A stretch of 63,190 bases of DNA, from positions 1,387,813 to 1,451,002 of the forward strand of contig BFEA01000157.1 in assembly GCA_003427395.1 (NCBI GenBank). Reading direction: 5' to 3'. The notes beneath the pieces are model-generated. The model saw only the letters and a list, made by a program, of their open reading frames with translations. It ran no database searches and was not told the DNA's origin. Below are positions 44,401 to 55,689 of the stretch, piece after piece; position 1 is the first letter of the stretch, and the number at the start of each line of letters is the position of its first letter. Both the position numbers and the translations under genes were made by a program. Source of the DNA: Chara braunii (Eukaryota > Streptophyta > Charophyceae > Charales > Characeae).

Positions 44401-45289
44401 CTGAACTCTGGTTCAGGCATGCATCGTGACATCCAGATAACAGCGCGTCGAGTGGGAATTCAACTAATATTGTATGAGAAGAACAAGCAGTTGCCCGCTG
44501 CAGCCTCGCTTGCACGGCAACGGAAATGTGTGGACAAACTTTCCTTTGGCGCTATATGGGTTGGTGGGTTAAATGTTGCAACATGTGAGTCGCATGAGTG
44601 TTATGTAGATTGGGTGCGGTACTACGGGGGCAGGGCGGGTAGAACCACTATACACTTGATACACACACCCACATGCACACGTGGGATGTTAAACCAATTG
44701 TACACCCGAACCTGAAGCCTCATTTGGCGCCAAGCTTTGTCGAACCACTGATGACACATTTTGTCTTTTTTTTGGTTGTCGGCAATAACCATTGTGGACT
44801 TGTGGCCCAAGACCCGAAATTTTCAGAGCAGGCGATGGGCCTTTTCCCACAAGGCTGGGGCCGTGTACTAGCGGTTTAGGAGAACATACAAAATATTAGT
44901 TGAAGACCTAAAGAGAAATGAATAGGAGTATACCTCCCTTTTTACTTGGCCTCCCTTCATAAGGTACAAGTGGGTTGTAAAGCACACCAGGATGTGGACA
45001 CCTGGTGCTAAACCACAGTCAATGTGGCCAACCTTGTATTGGAGAGGCAGAGTAAAAAGGGAGTTGCAAGAACAAACAGACGGGGTATATTTTTTTTATT
45101 TAAAAAAAAAAAAACCAGCTCCTTTTCAATTTTGGGGATCATCAGTCCGGTTCCTATTCCACTGGTAAGTCGAAAAGGATTGCAATGAATACTCATTCAC
45201 GCTCCTCCCCGTTGTGGTGTGGAGGTCCGACGACATTGATTACTTCCCGAAGGAAGGACTTACCACCCTTCACCACTGCCTAAGTAAGG
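44401..45289. other. No gene; partial repeat of 58.5 kb
   Basis: About 44890-44980 (AGTTGAAGACCTAAAGAGAA and following) resembles about 58530-58615, so it is part of a dispersed repeat. Otherwise nothing recognised. Confidence 0.4.
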
Positions 45290-45570
45290 TCGTTCTACTG
45301 GGAATCTGGTCTTATCCTGTATTTGGTGCTAGAACCCCAAACCCTAACTTAATACTTCTTTGTCTATGGCCTGTCTCTGGCCTGTACCCTGTTTCACGAT
45401 TAGGATTTCGGTTTTGGTTTGATGAATGGTTGAATAGTTGTAGTGCAGCGTCAATGGTGTTCTTTGATTCGCGTAAGATAGTGGTGGGTTTTGATCTCTT
45501 GACCTGCGGATTGTTCCCAATGTAGTATTTCGTTTTTTACTTTCTATGGCATAGGGATTCGACCCCTTGT
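45290..45570 (+). repeat. Third copy of a Penelope-flanking segment (possible pLTR)
   Basis: Text around GGTTTTGGTTTGATGAATGG and TTGTAGTGCAGCG repeats at about 50680-50850 and 54480-54660, each time just downstream of a Penelope-like RT. Its presence upstream of ORF1 here gives a repeat-ORFs-repeat layout like the pseudo-LTRs of Penelope-like elements. Confidence 0.5.
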
Positions 45571-46060
45571 CTTATCGAAGATTTTTTTGAGGCCTGAGTA
45601 GTTCGTGTTGCTAGAAGTCGGGGTCGAGGAACGTTGTGGAGGCTTCTGATACACTGCCTTTTGCAGTGGGTGAATTCAACTATACTATATATAGATATTA
45701 TGCTATAGATGTATAATTGAATGTATGTGTATTAATCATCGTTTATCTGCTTGATTTGATTGTTTGTTGGATCGCGTTCGGGAAGATTTTTCCATATCCT
45801 GCGTCTTTCTCTTTCTCCTTTTTTGACTTTCTTATCTTTCTGGTACTTTTTGGGCTTGTTTTTTTTCTCTCTCTCGCCTCCCTCTCATTTTTATCCTACT
45901 ATTACCTTCCTGTCGTGAGTAGTGTATGTGTTCCGGCATGTTTGACTGGTCGCTCTATACTTTGTTGTGATACTAATGATGGTTGTAGGGTTGACTTACT
46001 ATTGATGATTGCTTATAAGTCGTTGAGCTTTTCGACTCCTTGCTTTCACAAAGTAACCAC

Positions 46061-46194
46061 CGTAGGAGTTGTACTATGTATGTGCGTGGCTTCATTATAT
46101 AGTGTGTAGTCTTTCATCAGTATGGCCCGTAGGAGTTGTACTATGTATGCGCGTGGCTTCATTATATAGTGTGTAGTCTTTCATCAGTATGGCT
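46061..46194 (+). repeat. 67-bp tandem duplication spanning an ORF1 start
   Basis: Two almost identical 67-bp units. Each contains CATCAGTATGGC, so an ATG (46122) with a 15-codon frame ending TAG now precedes the ORF1 ATG at 46189. Confidence 0.88.
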
Positions 46195-47410
46195 AACCCC
46201 TCGTCGTTAGTTAGGAATTGCTTCAACTGTGGGGACCCTAATCACTTTGCTCGTTGGGGTTCGCATCGCCAGTCTAATAGTTCTACTCTAACCATAATTT
46301 TGCGGTTGTATCTGCCCAAGCGTCGATTCTTGCTCTGCCTACACCGGCTCTGCCCCAACCTCCCCCTCTCCCTCCTCCTCCTCCTCCTCCTCCTCCTCCT
46401 CCTCCACCGCAAACCGGTGCTGCTCCTTCTTCTTCCACCGCCGTGGTCAACAATAATCAGTACAGTAGAGGTAGTGGATGGTTTAATACTAATCGGAGGG
46501 TCGTAGTGCTCAAGGATATTGTCTCACAGATGAAAGGTTGGTACGATGTAGAGATGGAAAAAATAAATGTCAAAAAAGCAAAGGAGGAACGTAAACAAGA
46601 ACAAGAGAAAGGAAGAGTGAAGGGCTAAGAATACGAAAGGTCAAGAGGATTTTCAACTTGAGTTGAACATTACTATGAATGCTAAGATTGACCGGGTGTA
46701 TGGAGCATTGGCAGGGAATAAGGTGTTAGATACTAATGATGAGATGACGTCTCTAAATAAAGAAGTGGTGAAGCTACGACTTCAAGCGAGTAGTTCATGC
46801 GCTGCTGTCAATAACAGTGTTTGTCGTTCCACCGGGAATGATGAGATGATTGCACGAACGATGCAAGAACATGAGGAGATGAAAGCCAAAGTAAAACAGG
46901 CGGCGACCTCGCCGAGACGAGTTCAAATGTTAGAGGAGGAGATCAGATCGCTAAGACTGAAACATGAGGATGAGGTCCAAGAAGTTGAGATGTGGAAGGA
47001 GGAGGCATTACGCCAACGTAACAAGCGTAGTTGTACTGCGATGATGCCTGCTTCAAAGTTGAAGAGTCATCCACCGACTACCGCAGTGAAATCTATGGCA
47101 AGACCTGTAGGCGATCCTACGGAGTTGACACGACTACATCGACCGAAATTTAACTCGTTGAAAGGGCTTCGATTGCAAGAGTTGAATCGGCGCAGAGAAG
47201 CAGAACAGGAACTTGAGAAGGCTAAGGAGGTTATTGCTCGTATGGAGGCAAAGAAAGTTTGTCAGACTCCTCGTTCGAATTTGAGAGAGAGGATGGAGGA
47301 TGTCGGAGGTCGTTCAACGTTAAAGACAGGGAAAGGGAAGAAGAAAACTACTACCGACCAGCATGAGCCAAGGAGAACGATATAGAAGGATTTATTAAGG
47401 AGGCGAAGCG
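46189..47410 (+). pseudogene. PLE-B ORF1: CCHC-like knuckle, Pro-rich linker, coiled coil
   Basis: Starts MANPSSLVRN, then CFNCGDPNHFARWG, a knuckle that lacks the last Cys. A (CTC)n stretch encodes a Pro/Ser/Leu-rich linker depending on frame (46363-46400), then a 240-codon open frame (46663-47385), mostly charged coiled coil (HEEMKAKVKQ, ELNRRREAEQELEKAKE) and Lys-rich at the end. At 47370 another frame continues with KEAKRECRNMKKDDVMDIC and GVKYTTLQQ. I infer an RNA-binding ORF1-like protein of the Penelope-like element; no enzymatic motif here. Frameshifted at least twice. Confidence 0.65.
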
Positions 47411-47689
47411 TGAATGTCGTAATATGAAGAAGGATGATGTTATGGACATCTGCACCAGAGAGGGAGTGAAGTATACCACTTTGCAACAAATGATGAGCTT
47501 GCGTTCGGTGATCCCAAGGGTAAGGTTGTCTTAGAAGTGTTTGATGATCTGGTTGGGAACCGTACGGATGACACTGACGTGAATGATGGGAGGGATTCCG
47601 GTATTTCTTAGGATCCCTGCTGAACGCGGCAAGTCTATGGGCGATGCACAATCCGGCTCTAAAATTAGATCCATTTCCTCTCAATTGTT

Positions 47690-47960
47690 TAGGGATGGAC
47701 TTTTTGATGCTTTATTTCGTGTGGTGCTAACTATCCTTATTGTTTATGGTATTATTCCATGGGGTTCTAAATTTACTCCGTCCATTTCTAAGTGGTGAAA
47801 AAATGTCGGGTCTTTGGAGGATGTTCGAGGTCCAGTTGTATATGTGTTGGTTTCACCTTGGTCCCGACACGTCTATATTAGCAGTACTTCTCATCACTTA
47901 TCTATCTGGTGGAATGAGCATGTGTATTGTGCACGCAGTCAGGAATTAATTTAAGGCGGA
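47690..47960 (+). pseudogene. GIY-YIG-like endonuclease remnant (PLE-B)
   Basis: Reads IPWGSKFTPSISKW, stop, then VVYVLVSPWSRHVYISST and WWNEHVY. The pattern Y-V-L ... Y-I-x-x-T ... H matches a GIY-YIG core with Gly of YIG changed to Ser. It lies upstream of the RT, so the element is of the N-terminal-GIY-YIG arrangement reported for green-lineage Penelope-like elements. Stop codons and the Gly loss make it inactive. Confidence 0.6.
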
Positions 47961-48095
47961 CGACGTAACAAAATTCTCTAGCTGTGGTTACGAAGGTGTG
48001 GGCCTCATCAGTATGTTACACTTTCGATACCGGGTTGCTCGACTGAGGATCTTCTGCTGGTAGAACGTTTTTGTATTCATTATTTTTCCTCGTCT

Positions 48096-48780
48096 TTGAA
48101 ATGTCGTAATAAACCGAGAAGAACCCGATGTCGCAGATTGGCAAAAAAAGAGAGATTCAGGGAGTGGAAGAAAAAAAAACAACGTACGATGCAGCAATCA
48201 TTGTTAACTTTTCATTCCTTTCAAGGTGTGGTCTCGTGCAATCTGTTGAGAATTCTGAACTTTTATAAGGAAAATCTGATTAACCAATTTGTTGTCGTAT
48301 GCCGAGGAGGTTCCTTTAACTTCCTTATTACTTGACAACTAAAAGGTTTTTAAGCGTTGTTACAGTTTGTCTGTCTTGAAAGGTGATTTTGGGTGCGACT
48401 CGCTAAGATCATTTTCTGGGGGGTTGACAGATGCGACAATCCTGTTTTTCAAATTTGTTGTTCCTTACTGCCAAAAACCTTTGTCTTTCAAACCTCGTCT
48501 TGCTCGTATCTTAAGCCATCCCACTTATCGTGCGGAGTTACGAACGTGGGATTTTCATCAACTCGTTTATGTCTATTTTACGATGAGATATTTCTAGGAG
48601 AAGCGTACGAGGTGTTGATTGCACCTTCTTTTGACCAATGCCATTCAATCTCATTTTGGTATTTGGTTCGACAGAAGTTGGTTATTCGTATTACCTACGA
48701 TGAACAACTGTGTAAAGCAGGGATTAGAACAGTGTGTGTCGGGTTAGTGGAAAACTTGTTTCTTAATTCCTCATGAAAAC
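48096..48780 (+). pseudogene. PLE-B linker between GIY-YIG and RT
   Basis: Contains a basic stretch (ECRNKPRR...KKERFREWKKKK), then SFKPRLARILSHPTYRAEL and DFHQLVYVYFTMRYF in one frame and IRITYDEQLCKAGIRTVC in the next. No known domain, but the phrases look like conserved protein, and I infer the N-terminal part of the RT polyprotein. Confidence 0.4.
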
Positions 48781-49075
48781 ACCTGCTTGTTCGATGAATG
48801 CGAATAATTTGGTGTAGGAAACGAATGGTTGGACACTTGATTCACAATTATCAACAAACAGCACAACAAAGAGATTTTATGTGTGAATGCATGGACACCG
48901 AGTCGGCATTTCCAAGGGTTGATGGACATGGTGTTTTCGGCTGAGTTTTATTGGTTTTTTCCTTTCCTCTATGTTTAATTCTAAAACTATTATTCACTCT
49001 ACTTCACAGAGTCCTTTGATTGTTTTGAAAAAATAAATTTTCACTGCTTTTAATTCATACCCGTCTCTTTCTACT

Positions 49076-50560
49076 GTGGATAGCTCTTTTGTCCCGCTAT
49101 CATCTTCGTCCAATTGTCTAACTTATAGTATTTCTTCCGATTCTTCTCCGTGTTGTGGAGTGAATGAGGTGGTTTACCAAAAACGAAGGTTGGGTAACCT
49201 GGAGTGTTCGATGATAGACCGCAATATTGGTGACAAATATGTGTGTTGCCTTTTGGTTTATGCCTTTATGGTTTGGGAATAAAGATTTTTTTTTCTTGGC
49301 AACTCATATTTTGTATCTTCTTCGGAATCTGAGTCTGATATTGTAAAAAAATGTCGAAGATTATTTGATGTTGATGGTTTTGCAAAGGTTGGTCGATGGA
49401 TAAGAGTGGTTCACTTAGGCGCGCATATTATATACCGAACCACAAGGATGTGGCTCGTTGGCGGCCTATTTGTCTACCATTTCCTGAAGGTAGTGCGTTA
49501 TATAGTAAGTATGTGGCACACGCTATGAATTTGTTATTGTGGAAAGTTCCCTCTAGGTCTCATTTCAACTTGCTTTGTACAACGGATCTGGTTCGAGGTA
49601 TTACTTTGATCAACTCAAACCTCAAGGATGAAGATCATCTGGTAGGGGGTCCATCGATGTTAAGGAGATGTTTCCCAATCTCCTACATCGATCTATTATT
49701 AGTGGATTAGACTAGGTGACTGGTTTTTTGATGAGTGAAGGGTATGTTGGTGTCATTATTTGCTTGCATGAAAAGGCGGTGAGACTTACGAAAAAGAAAG
49801 GGGAAGTCGGTTGGACGCTGACCAGTTTCCAGTTTATTCGTTCATACATAGCATATGAATTGAATAATACAATTGTTCTTGCTTCTGAGAGGGTGCTACG
49901 ACAGATCGTCGATATTCCAATAGACAAATGCACTAGCCCGACTCTTGCTTACTTACTTTGTGCATTCAATGAGTTATTTTTCCTTTCATCTCTGGGTGTT
50001 GATTGAAAGTTGATAAGTGACTTTCGAATCGTAGACGGTGTGTCTGTCTTTGTAAAATTTTGTGGAGATTGTTTGAAGTCGCGTCGAAAGACTGATAAAC
50101 TCCTCAAATTGTTCAGAGAGTGTTACAATAACAACCTTGTCTTTGAGGAAACGAATGATGGTAAGAACTGAGATTTCGTTGGTTGTGAACTGAAGGTTCA
50201 AGTAAATCCAGTAAAGATTGTGTGCATTGCTGCTCATAAGAATAAAAAAGGTGGAGTTAATAAGCCACTAGTTTTCCCTACTATCCATCACTTCTCCTCT
50301 TTCTCCAACCGTCAACAAAAGTTGACTGTTATCGGATTTTTTTTTCATCGTTGCCATACTTACACTACTATTCCTATAACTAAACTGTCTATCTTGTTTT
50401 TTTGAAGTACGAATTGTGGAAGCGTGAGTATCCTGACGATTATTTTGACAACGATTTTGTCAATTTGTCGCGCAAATTTGGTGGTTGTTGGGACCAGTGG
50501 ATTCCGATGTTGACCAAATACTTTCTTTGGAGATAAGTTGGATGATGTGGTGATTTTTGT
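49076..50560 (+). pseudogene. Penelope-like RT, unit A
   Basis: Pieces in order: HKDVARWRPICLPFPEGSAL (fingers), NLLCTTDLVRGITLINSNL, then FIRSYIAYELNNTIVLASE, a GIPMG-type motif as DIPIDKCTSPTLAYLLCAFNE (about 49915-49975) and VDGVSVFV where the YxDD box should be; unit B keeps IDDVSVFV. Then IVCIAAHKN and KREYPDDYFDNDFVNL (thumb side). Stops divide it. The motif set fits a Penelope-type or related non-LTR RT better than LINE or gypsy. Confidence 0.6.
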
Positions 50561-50689
50561 CGCGGAGGTCAAAAAACTATTGTTACCTGTGTAGAAACTG
50601 GGACCATGGGGAGCTGTGATCCTAAGTTCACACTTTGTTCCATTTCTTTCGTACAGGTATTGGGATCCAACGATTTATGTGGTCCTTAC

Positions 50690-51330
50690 CCCGTTTCACG
50701 ATAGGGATTCTGGTTTTGGTTTGACAAATGGTTGAATAGTTGTAGTGTGGCGACAATTGTGTCTTTGTTTTGCGTAAGCTGGTGGTGGTTTTTTATCTTT
50801 TGACCTATAGACTGTTAACGGTGCAGTATTTCTTTTTTCACTTTCCATAGCATTTTGTATCTCGGATTGGAAGGCTTGGCTAGTGAGGAGGGCATTCTTA
50901 AAGCGATAAAAGTTCTTACCTCTGTAACCCTCCTTAGTAAGTTTGATGGCAATAGATATGGCTTTGTGGTCCAATCCCTTATGATATGTATTGTTGTGAA
51001 TTGATAGTCTTGTATGGCCCCTGATAGTGAGTTCGATGCGAGGAAGAAGTCAATTCTGGAGAAGGATGTTTGCCCCTGTGACATTTTTTTGATATAGAAG
51101 TATCTCTTATTTTTTGGATATTGGAGGCGGTTTGGGTCTAACAGGTTTTTCCCGGTCATAAAGTCGTTCAGGTCTACGCTGTTAGATTGAGGTGTGATTG
51201 TGGGGTCCGGGATCATGAGTAGGAAGGGGGTTTTGTCTTGTGGTGTGTCTGGGTCGTAAATCCCTATGATGAACATCTCTTCATCTTTGAATTTGATGTC
51301 CAATTTAATCCACCTCCTTAGATATTGTCT
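50690..51330 (-). pseudogene. LINE endonuclease relic, unit A
   Basis: Minus-strand APE-type endonuclease: MFIIGIYDPDTPQ, FSRIDFFLASNSL (SRID motif) and, after a frameshift, DHKAISIAIKL and GKNFYRFKNALL. The order and spacing match the endonuclease of the LINE at 59.6 kb (SRIDLFLVS, GPNFYKFNTSLL). No RT follows. A diverged copy is at 54690-55270. Confidence 0.75.
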
Positions 51331-51714
51331 TGGTTGACAAACAGAAGTGGTATCTGAAAAAAAAACAAAGTAAAGATAGTCAAGAAAAGGTTATAACGGA
51401 TGTATTACGCTCCATGTTTCTTGCTATAAAGGTAAAATTGTTTAATTGTTGGAATGACTCATCTCAAGTGTGCTTCATTGTTTGCGATAGAGGCAAAGCT
51501 GCATCGATTTTGGGTCTACCCTTATGGGTGTTGCGGTGAAAATCTACAACATACACAAAGATACAACTTAGCCCTTGGCATAACTAGGTGGTGCTTTGTG
51601 GGTTGGGTGATACTCTATGGCAGGGGTAGTATCATATGGGGTGGTTCATACTATGTGGACTAGATGGTATTATCACACACGACCAAAAACAAAAGACACA
51701 TGGTCACACGAGCA

Positions 51715-51785
51715 CACACCCACACACACACACACCCACACACACACACCCCCACACACACACGTGCGAGCACACACACACCTGC
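51715..51785. repeat. (CA)n microsatellite, unit A
   Basis: Interrupted CACACA/CCCACA run; counterpart at 55598-55634. Confidence 0.93.
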
Positions 51786-51829
51786 ATGATGCGCGCATAT
51801 ACACACGCACATGCACACATGCACAACAA

Positions 51830-52590
51830 TTCCTCCAAGATGCCACTGGAGTTTTAGTAGGTCGTCGTACCAAACACCTACTCAGGCTGCCTCACAGGCT
51901 GCCAACACATCTCATCCGCGTCTACAACAACAATCTGTAGATAAAACGTCACACAAATTGGCAATATGTTGCAACCACTGATGCACATAGAAGTTATCAC
52001 CACATCTTGATAGTCATACCTACAATCAAGAATTGGAGTTTGCGGCCAGCATCTTCGAACGCCATGCACTTTTAAATCAACACGGGGGCTATCGACATAC
52101 TGATAGTCTGACACCCTTCCTTATCTTTACTTCGCATTCAAAGTACACAAATGATAGATGTACACGAACCTGGCATACGACAAAATTCATAACAATGTCC
52201 TAAATGTTGTTCGTGAAGCATATTACTATGCTTTGGTGCGGATCCCACAAGATAGAAGCCCAGTACAAATGTAAATAATTGTAGGAGGTCCTCATCGTGG
52301 GGAGTGGGTTACATCACGTGGTTCCAACACATTTTCAGTGTTAGAAATTGAACGACATTTGCGGTTTGTGGTCTCTAATACATATCTTTATACAATGGAT
52401 GGCACTCTTAGGCATCAGGTGGTCAGTATCCATATAGGCACTAACACTGGACCACAAGTTGTCAATCTCACGCTCTACTAGGATGAAGCATAGTTCATTG
52501 CCGAACTTCATCGACGAGATCTGCGCGTTGCACAAACATATGTATTCACAAACCGATTCATTCATGGCATCCTATCATAGAAAACATCCT
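51830..52590 (+). pseudogene. Second RT palm (type 2), unit A
   Basis: FSVLEIERHLRFVVSNTYLY then IGTNTGPQVVNLTLY and FTNRFIHGILS, corresponding to an MGTN-type palm (GIxMGTNxxPxxANL) followed by the place of the RxIDD box, where both Asp are lost. Stops interrupt it. Unit B has the better copy. Confidence 0.5.
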
Positions 52591-52639
52591 TGCCCTCCCC
52601 TGCTTAGTATGGAATGGTGAAGACAAAGAGATTTTGTGT

Positions 52640-54320
52640 ATGAATGCATGGACACTGAGTCGGCATTTCTAAGGGTTGATGGACATGGTGTTTTTCGTCT
52701 GAGTTTTGTTGATCTTTTCCCTTCCGCTGTGTCTAATTCTAAAAATATTCTTCAATCTACTTCACAGAGTCCTTTGATTGTTTTGAAGAAAGAAATTTTG
52801 ACTGCTTTTAATTCATACCCGTATCTTCCTACTGTAGATAGTTTTTTTGTCCCGCTATCATCTTTGTCTAATTGTTTAACTTAGAGTATTTCTTCTGATT
52901 CTTCTCTTTGTTGTTGAGTGGATGAGGTGGTTCACCAAAAACGAAGGTTGGACAAGTTGGTGTGTTCGACGATGAACCACAATATTGATGACAAATATGT
53001 GTATTGCCCTTTGGTGTATGCCTTTATGGTTTGAGAATATAGAAACTTTTTTCTTGACAACTCATATTTCGTATCTTCTTCGGAATCTAAGTCTGAGATG
53101 ATGGAAAAATGTCGAAGATTATTTATTGTTGGTGGTTTTGCGAAGGTTGGTCGATGGAATAAGAGTGGTTTACTTGGGCGTGCATATTGTATAACCAACC
53201 ACAAGGATATGGCTCGCTGGTGGCCTATTTGTCTTCCATTTCTTGAAGGTAGTGCATTACGTGGTAAGCGTGTGGCACGTGTTGTGAATTTGTTATTGTA
53301 AAAAGTTTCCTCTCAGTCTCATTTCAACTTGCATTGTACAACGGATATGGTTCGAGGTATTACTTTGGTCAACTCGAACCTCAAGGATGAAGATCGTCTG
53401 GTTTGGGTGGTCCTTCGAGGTCAAGGAGATGTTTTCCAATCTCCTACATCGATCTATTATTAGTGCATTAGACTAGGTGACTTGTTTTTGGATGAGTGAA
53501 GGGTTTGTTGGTGTCTTGATTTGCTTGGATGGAAAGGCGGTGAAACTTACGAAAGGGAAAGGGGAAGTCGGTTGGACGTTGGTCAGTTTCCACTTCATTC
53601 GTTCATACATAACGTATGAGTTGAATAATACAATTGTTCTTGCTTCTGAGAGGGTGCTACGACAAATCGTCGATATTCCAATGGGCAAATGCACTAGCCC
53701 GACTCTTGCTTGCTTACTTTGTGCATTCAATGAGTTATCTTTCCTTTCGTATCTCGGTGTTGATTGAAAGTTGATAAGTGACTTTCGAATCATAGACGAT
53801 GTGTCTGTCTTTGTAAAATTTCGTGAAGATTGTTTGAAGTCGCGTCGAAAGACTGATAGCAAACCAATGCCTTCAGCCACTCAGCCATACCTCCCGGGAA
53901 AAACGGGATTTGAACCCGCGACTGAGAGTGTTACAATAACAACCTTGTCTTTGAGGAAACGAATGATGGTCATTGGTTGTGAAGTGAAGGTTCTGGTGAA
54001 TCCAGTAAAGATTGTGTGCATTGCTACTCATAAGAATCAGAGAGGTGAAGTTAATAAGCCACTAGTTTTCCACACTATCCATGACTTCTCCTCTTTCTCC
54101 AATCGTCAATAGAAATTGACTGTTATCGGATTTTTTTTTATCGTTGCCATACTTTCACTAACATTCCTAGAACTTAACTCTCTTTTTGTTTTTTTTGAAG
54201 TACCAATTGTGGAAGCGTGAGTATCCTGATGATTATTTTGACAATGATTTTGTCAATTTGTCGCGCAAATTTGGTGGTTGTTGGGACCAGTGGATTATGA
54301 TGTTGACCAACTAGAAATGC
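52640..54320 (+). pseudogene. Penelope-like RT, unit B
   Basis: Best-preserved type 1 RT: HKDMARWWPICLPFLEG, HFNLHCTTDMVRGI, DIPMGKCTSPTLACLLCAFNE (about 53675-53740), and after one stop FRIIDDVSVFVKF (about 53780-53815) with both catalytic Asp kept. Then VIGCEVKVLVNPVKIVCIATHKN and NKPLVFHTIHDFSSFSNR. A 66-bp tRNA-like insertion (53859-53924) interrupts the frame just after the palm. Several other stops. Confidence 0.62.
53857..53924 (-). pseudogene. Rearranged tRNA-Ser(GCU)-like insertion
   Basis: Present in unit B, replacing 19 bp of unit A. On the minus strand a T-arm and 3' acceptor half (GCGGGTTCAAATCCCGT then TTTTCCC) comes first, followed directly by a 5' half: acceptor GGAGGTA, D-arm region GGCTGAGTGGCTGAAGGC, then the anticodon stem and TTGCTA loop (anticodon GCT). 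The half order is reversed relative to a normal tRNA. The 5' half resembles organellar (mitochondrial-type) tRNA-Ser. No complete cloverleaf, so probably not a functional tRNA as it stands. Confidence 0.6.
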
Positions 54321-54689
54321 TTCCTTGGGAGATGAGCTAGATAATAACGTGATTTTTTGTCGCGAAGGTCAAGAAACTATTGTTATCTGTGTACACGCTG
54401 GGACCATGGGGAGTTGTGATCCTAAATCCGCACTCTATTCCATTTTTTTCGTACAGGTATTGAAACCCAGCGATTTATGTGGTCCTTGGCCTGTACCCCG
54501 TTTCGCGATTAGGATTTCAGTTTTGGTTTGACGAATGGTGAATAGTTGTAGTGTGGCGATAATGGTGTTCTTTGTTTTGAGTAAGGTAGTGGTGATTTTT
54601 TTATCTCTTGACCTACAGACTGTTAACGGTGCAGTATTTCATTTTTCACTCCATAACATTTTGTAGCTCAGATTGGAAGGTTTGGTTGG

Positions 54690-55270
54690 TGAGGAAGGCA
54701 TTCTTAAGTGATAGAAGTTCCTACGTTTGTAACCCTCCTTAGTAAGTCTGATGGCAATAAATATGGCTTTGTGGTCCAATCCCTTATGATATAGGTTGTT
54801 GTGAATAGTACAGTCTTATATGGCCACTTATAGCGAGTTTGATGTGAGGAAGAAGTCGATTCTGGAGAAGGATGTTCGCCCTTGTGATATTTTTCTGATG
54901 CAGGAGTATCTCTTATTTTTTTGGTATAGGAGGCGGTCTGGGTCTAACAGGTTTTTCCCGGCCATAAAGTCGTTCAGGTCTACGTTGTTAAATTGAGGTG
55001 TGAGATCTTGAGAGTGTGATATTTTGTTTAGATTGAGGTTCTGAACTGAGTTTCAATCTCTCATGATGGTGGCGGGTGTGAGTGTGGGAATAAGTTGTTT
55101 AATCGTGAGTAGGAAGAGGGGTTTGTCTTGTGGTGTGTTCGCGTCGTAAATCCCTATGATGAACATCTCGTCATCTTTGAATTTAATGTCCAATTTAATC
55201 CACCTGCCTGAGATATTGTCTTGGTTGACAGATAGACGGGGTATCTTAAAGAAAGACAAAGTAAAGATAG
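54690..55270 (-). pseudogene. LINE endonuclease relic, unit B
   Basis: Counterpart of 50690-51330. The start is longer here: PRLSVNQDNISGRWIKLDI and MFIIGIYDANTPQ in one frame. The SRID part is present near 54850 but frame-broken. Confidence 0.65.
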
Positions 55271-55591
55271 TCAAGAAAGGGGTATAAATGATATATTACA
55301 CTCCATGTTGCTTGCTATAGAGATAAAATTGTTTCATTGTTGGAATGACTCATCTCAATTGTGCTTCATTGTTTGCGATAGAGGCAAAGCTGCATCGATT
55401 TTGGGTCTACCCTTCTGGGTGTTGTGGCGAAAATCAACAACACACACAAAGACACAACTCAACGCTTGGCAAGCTAGGTGGTGCTTTGTGGGTTGTGTGA
55501 TACTCTACAGCATGGGTAGTATCATATAGGGTGGTTCATAGTATGTGGACTAGATGTTTCTGTCACACACGACAAAAAAATCTATACATGG

Positions 55592-55597
<6 letters not shown>

Positions 55598-55634
<37 letters not shown>
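55598..55634. repeat. (CA)n microsatellite, unit B
   Basis: CA run followed by CGCGCCCGCACGCGAGCG. Confidence 0.95.
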
Positions 55635-55635
<1 letters not shown>

Positions 55636-55689
55636 GCCCGCACGCGAGCGCACTCGCACACTTTGCATGATGCTCGCGTACATACACAG

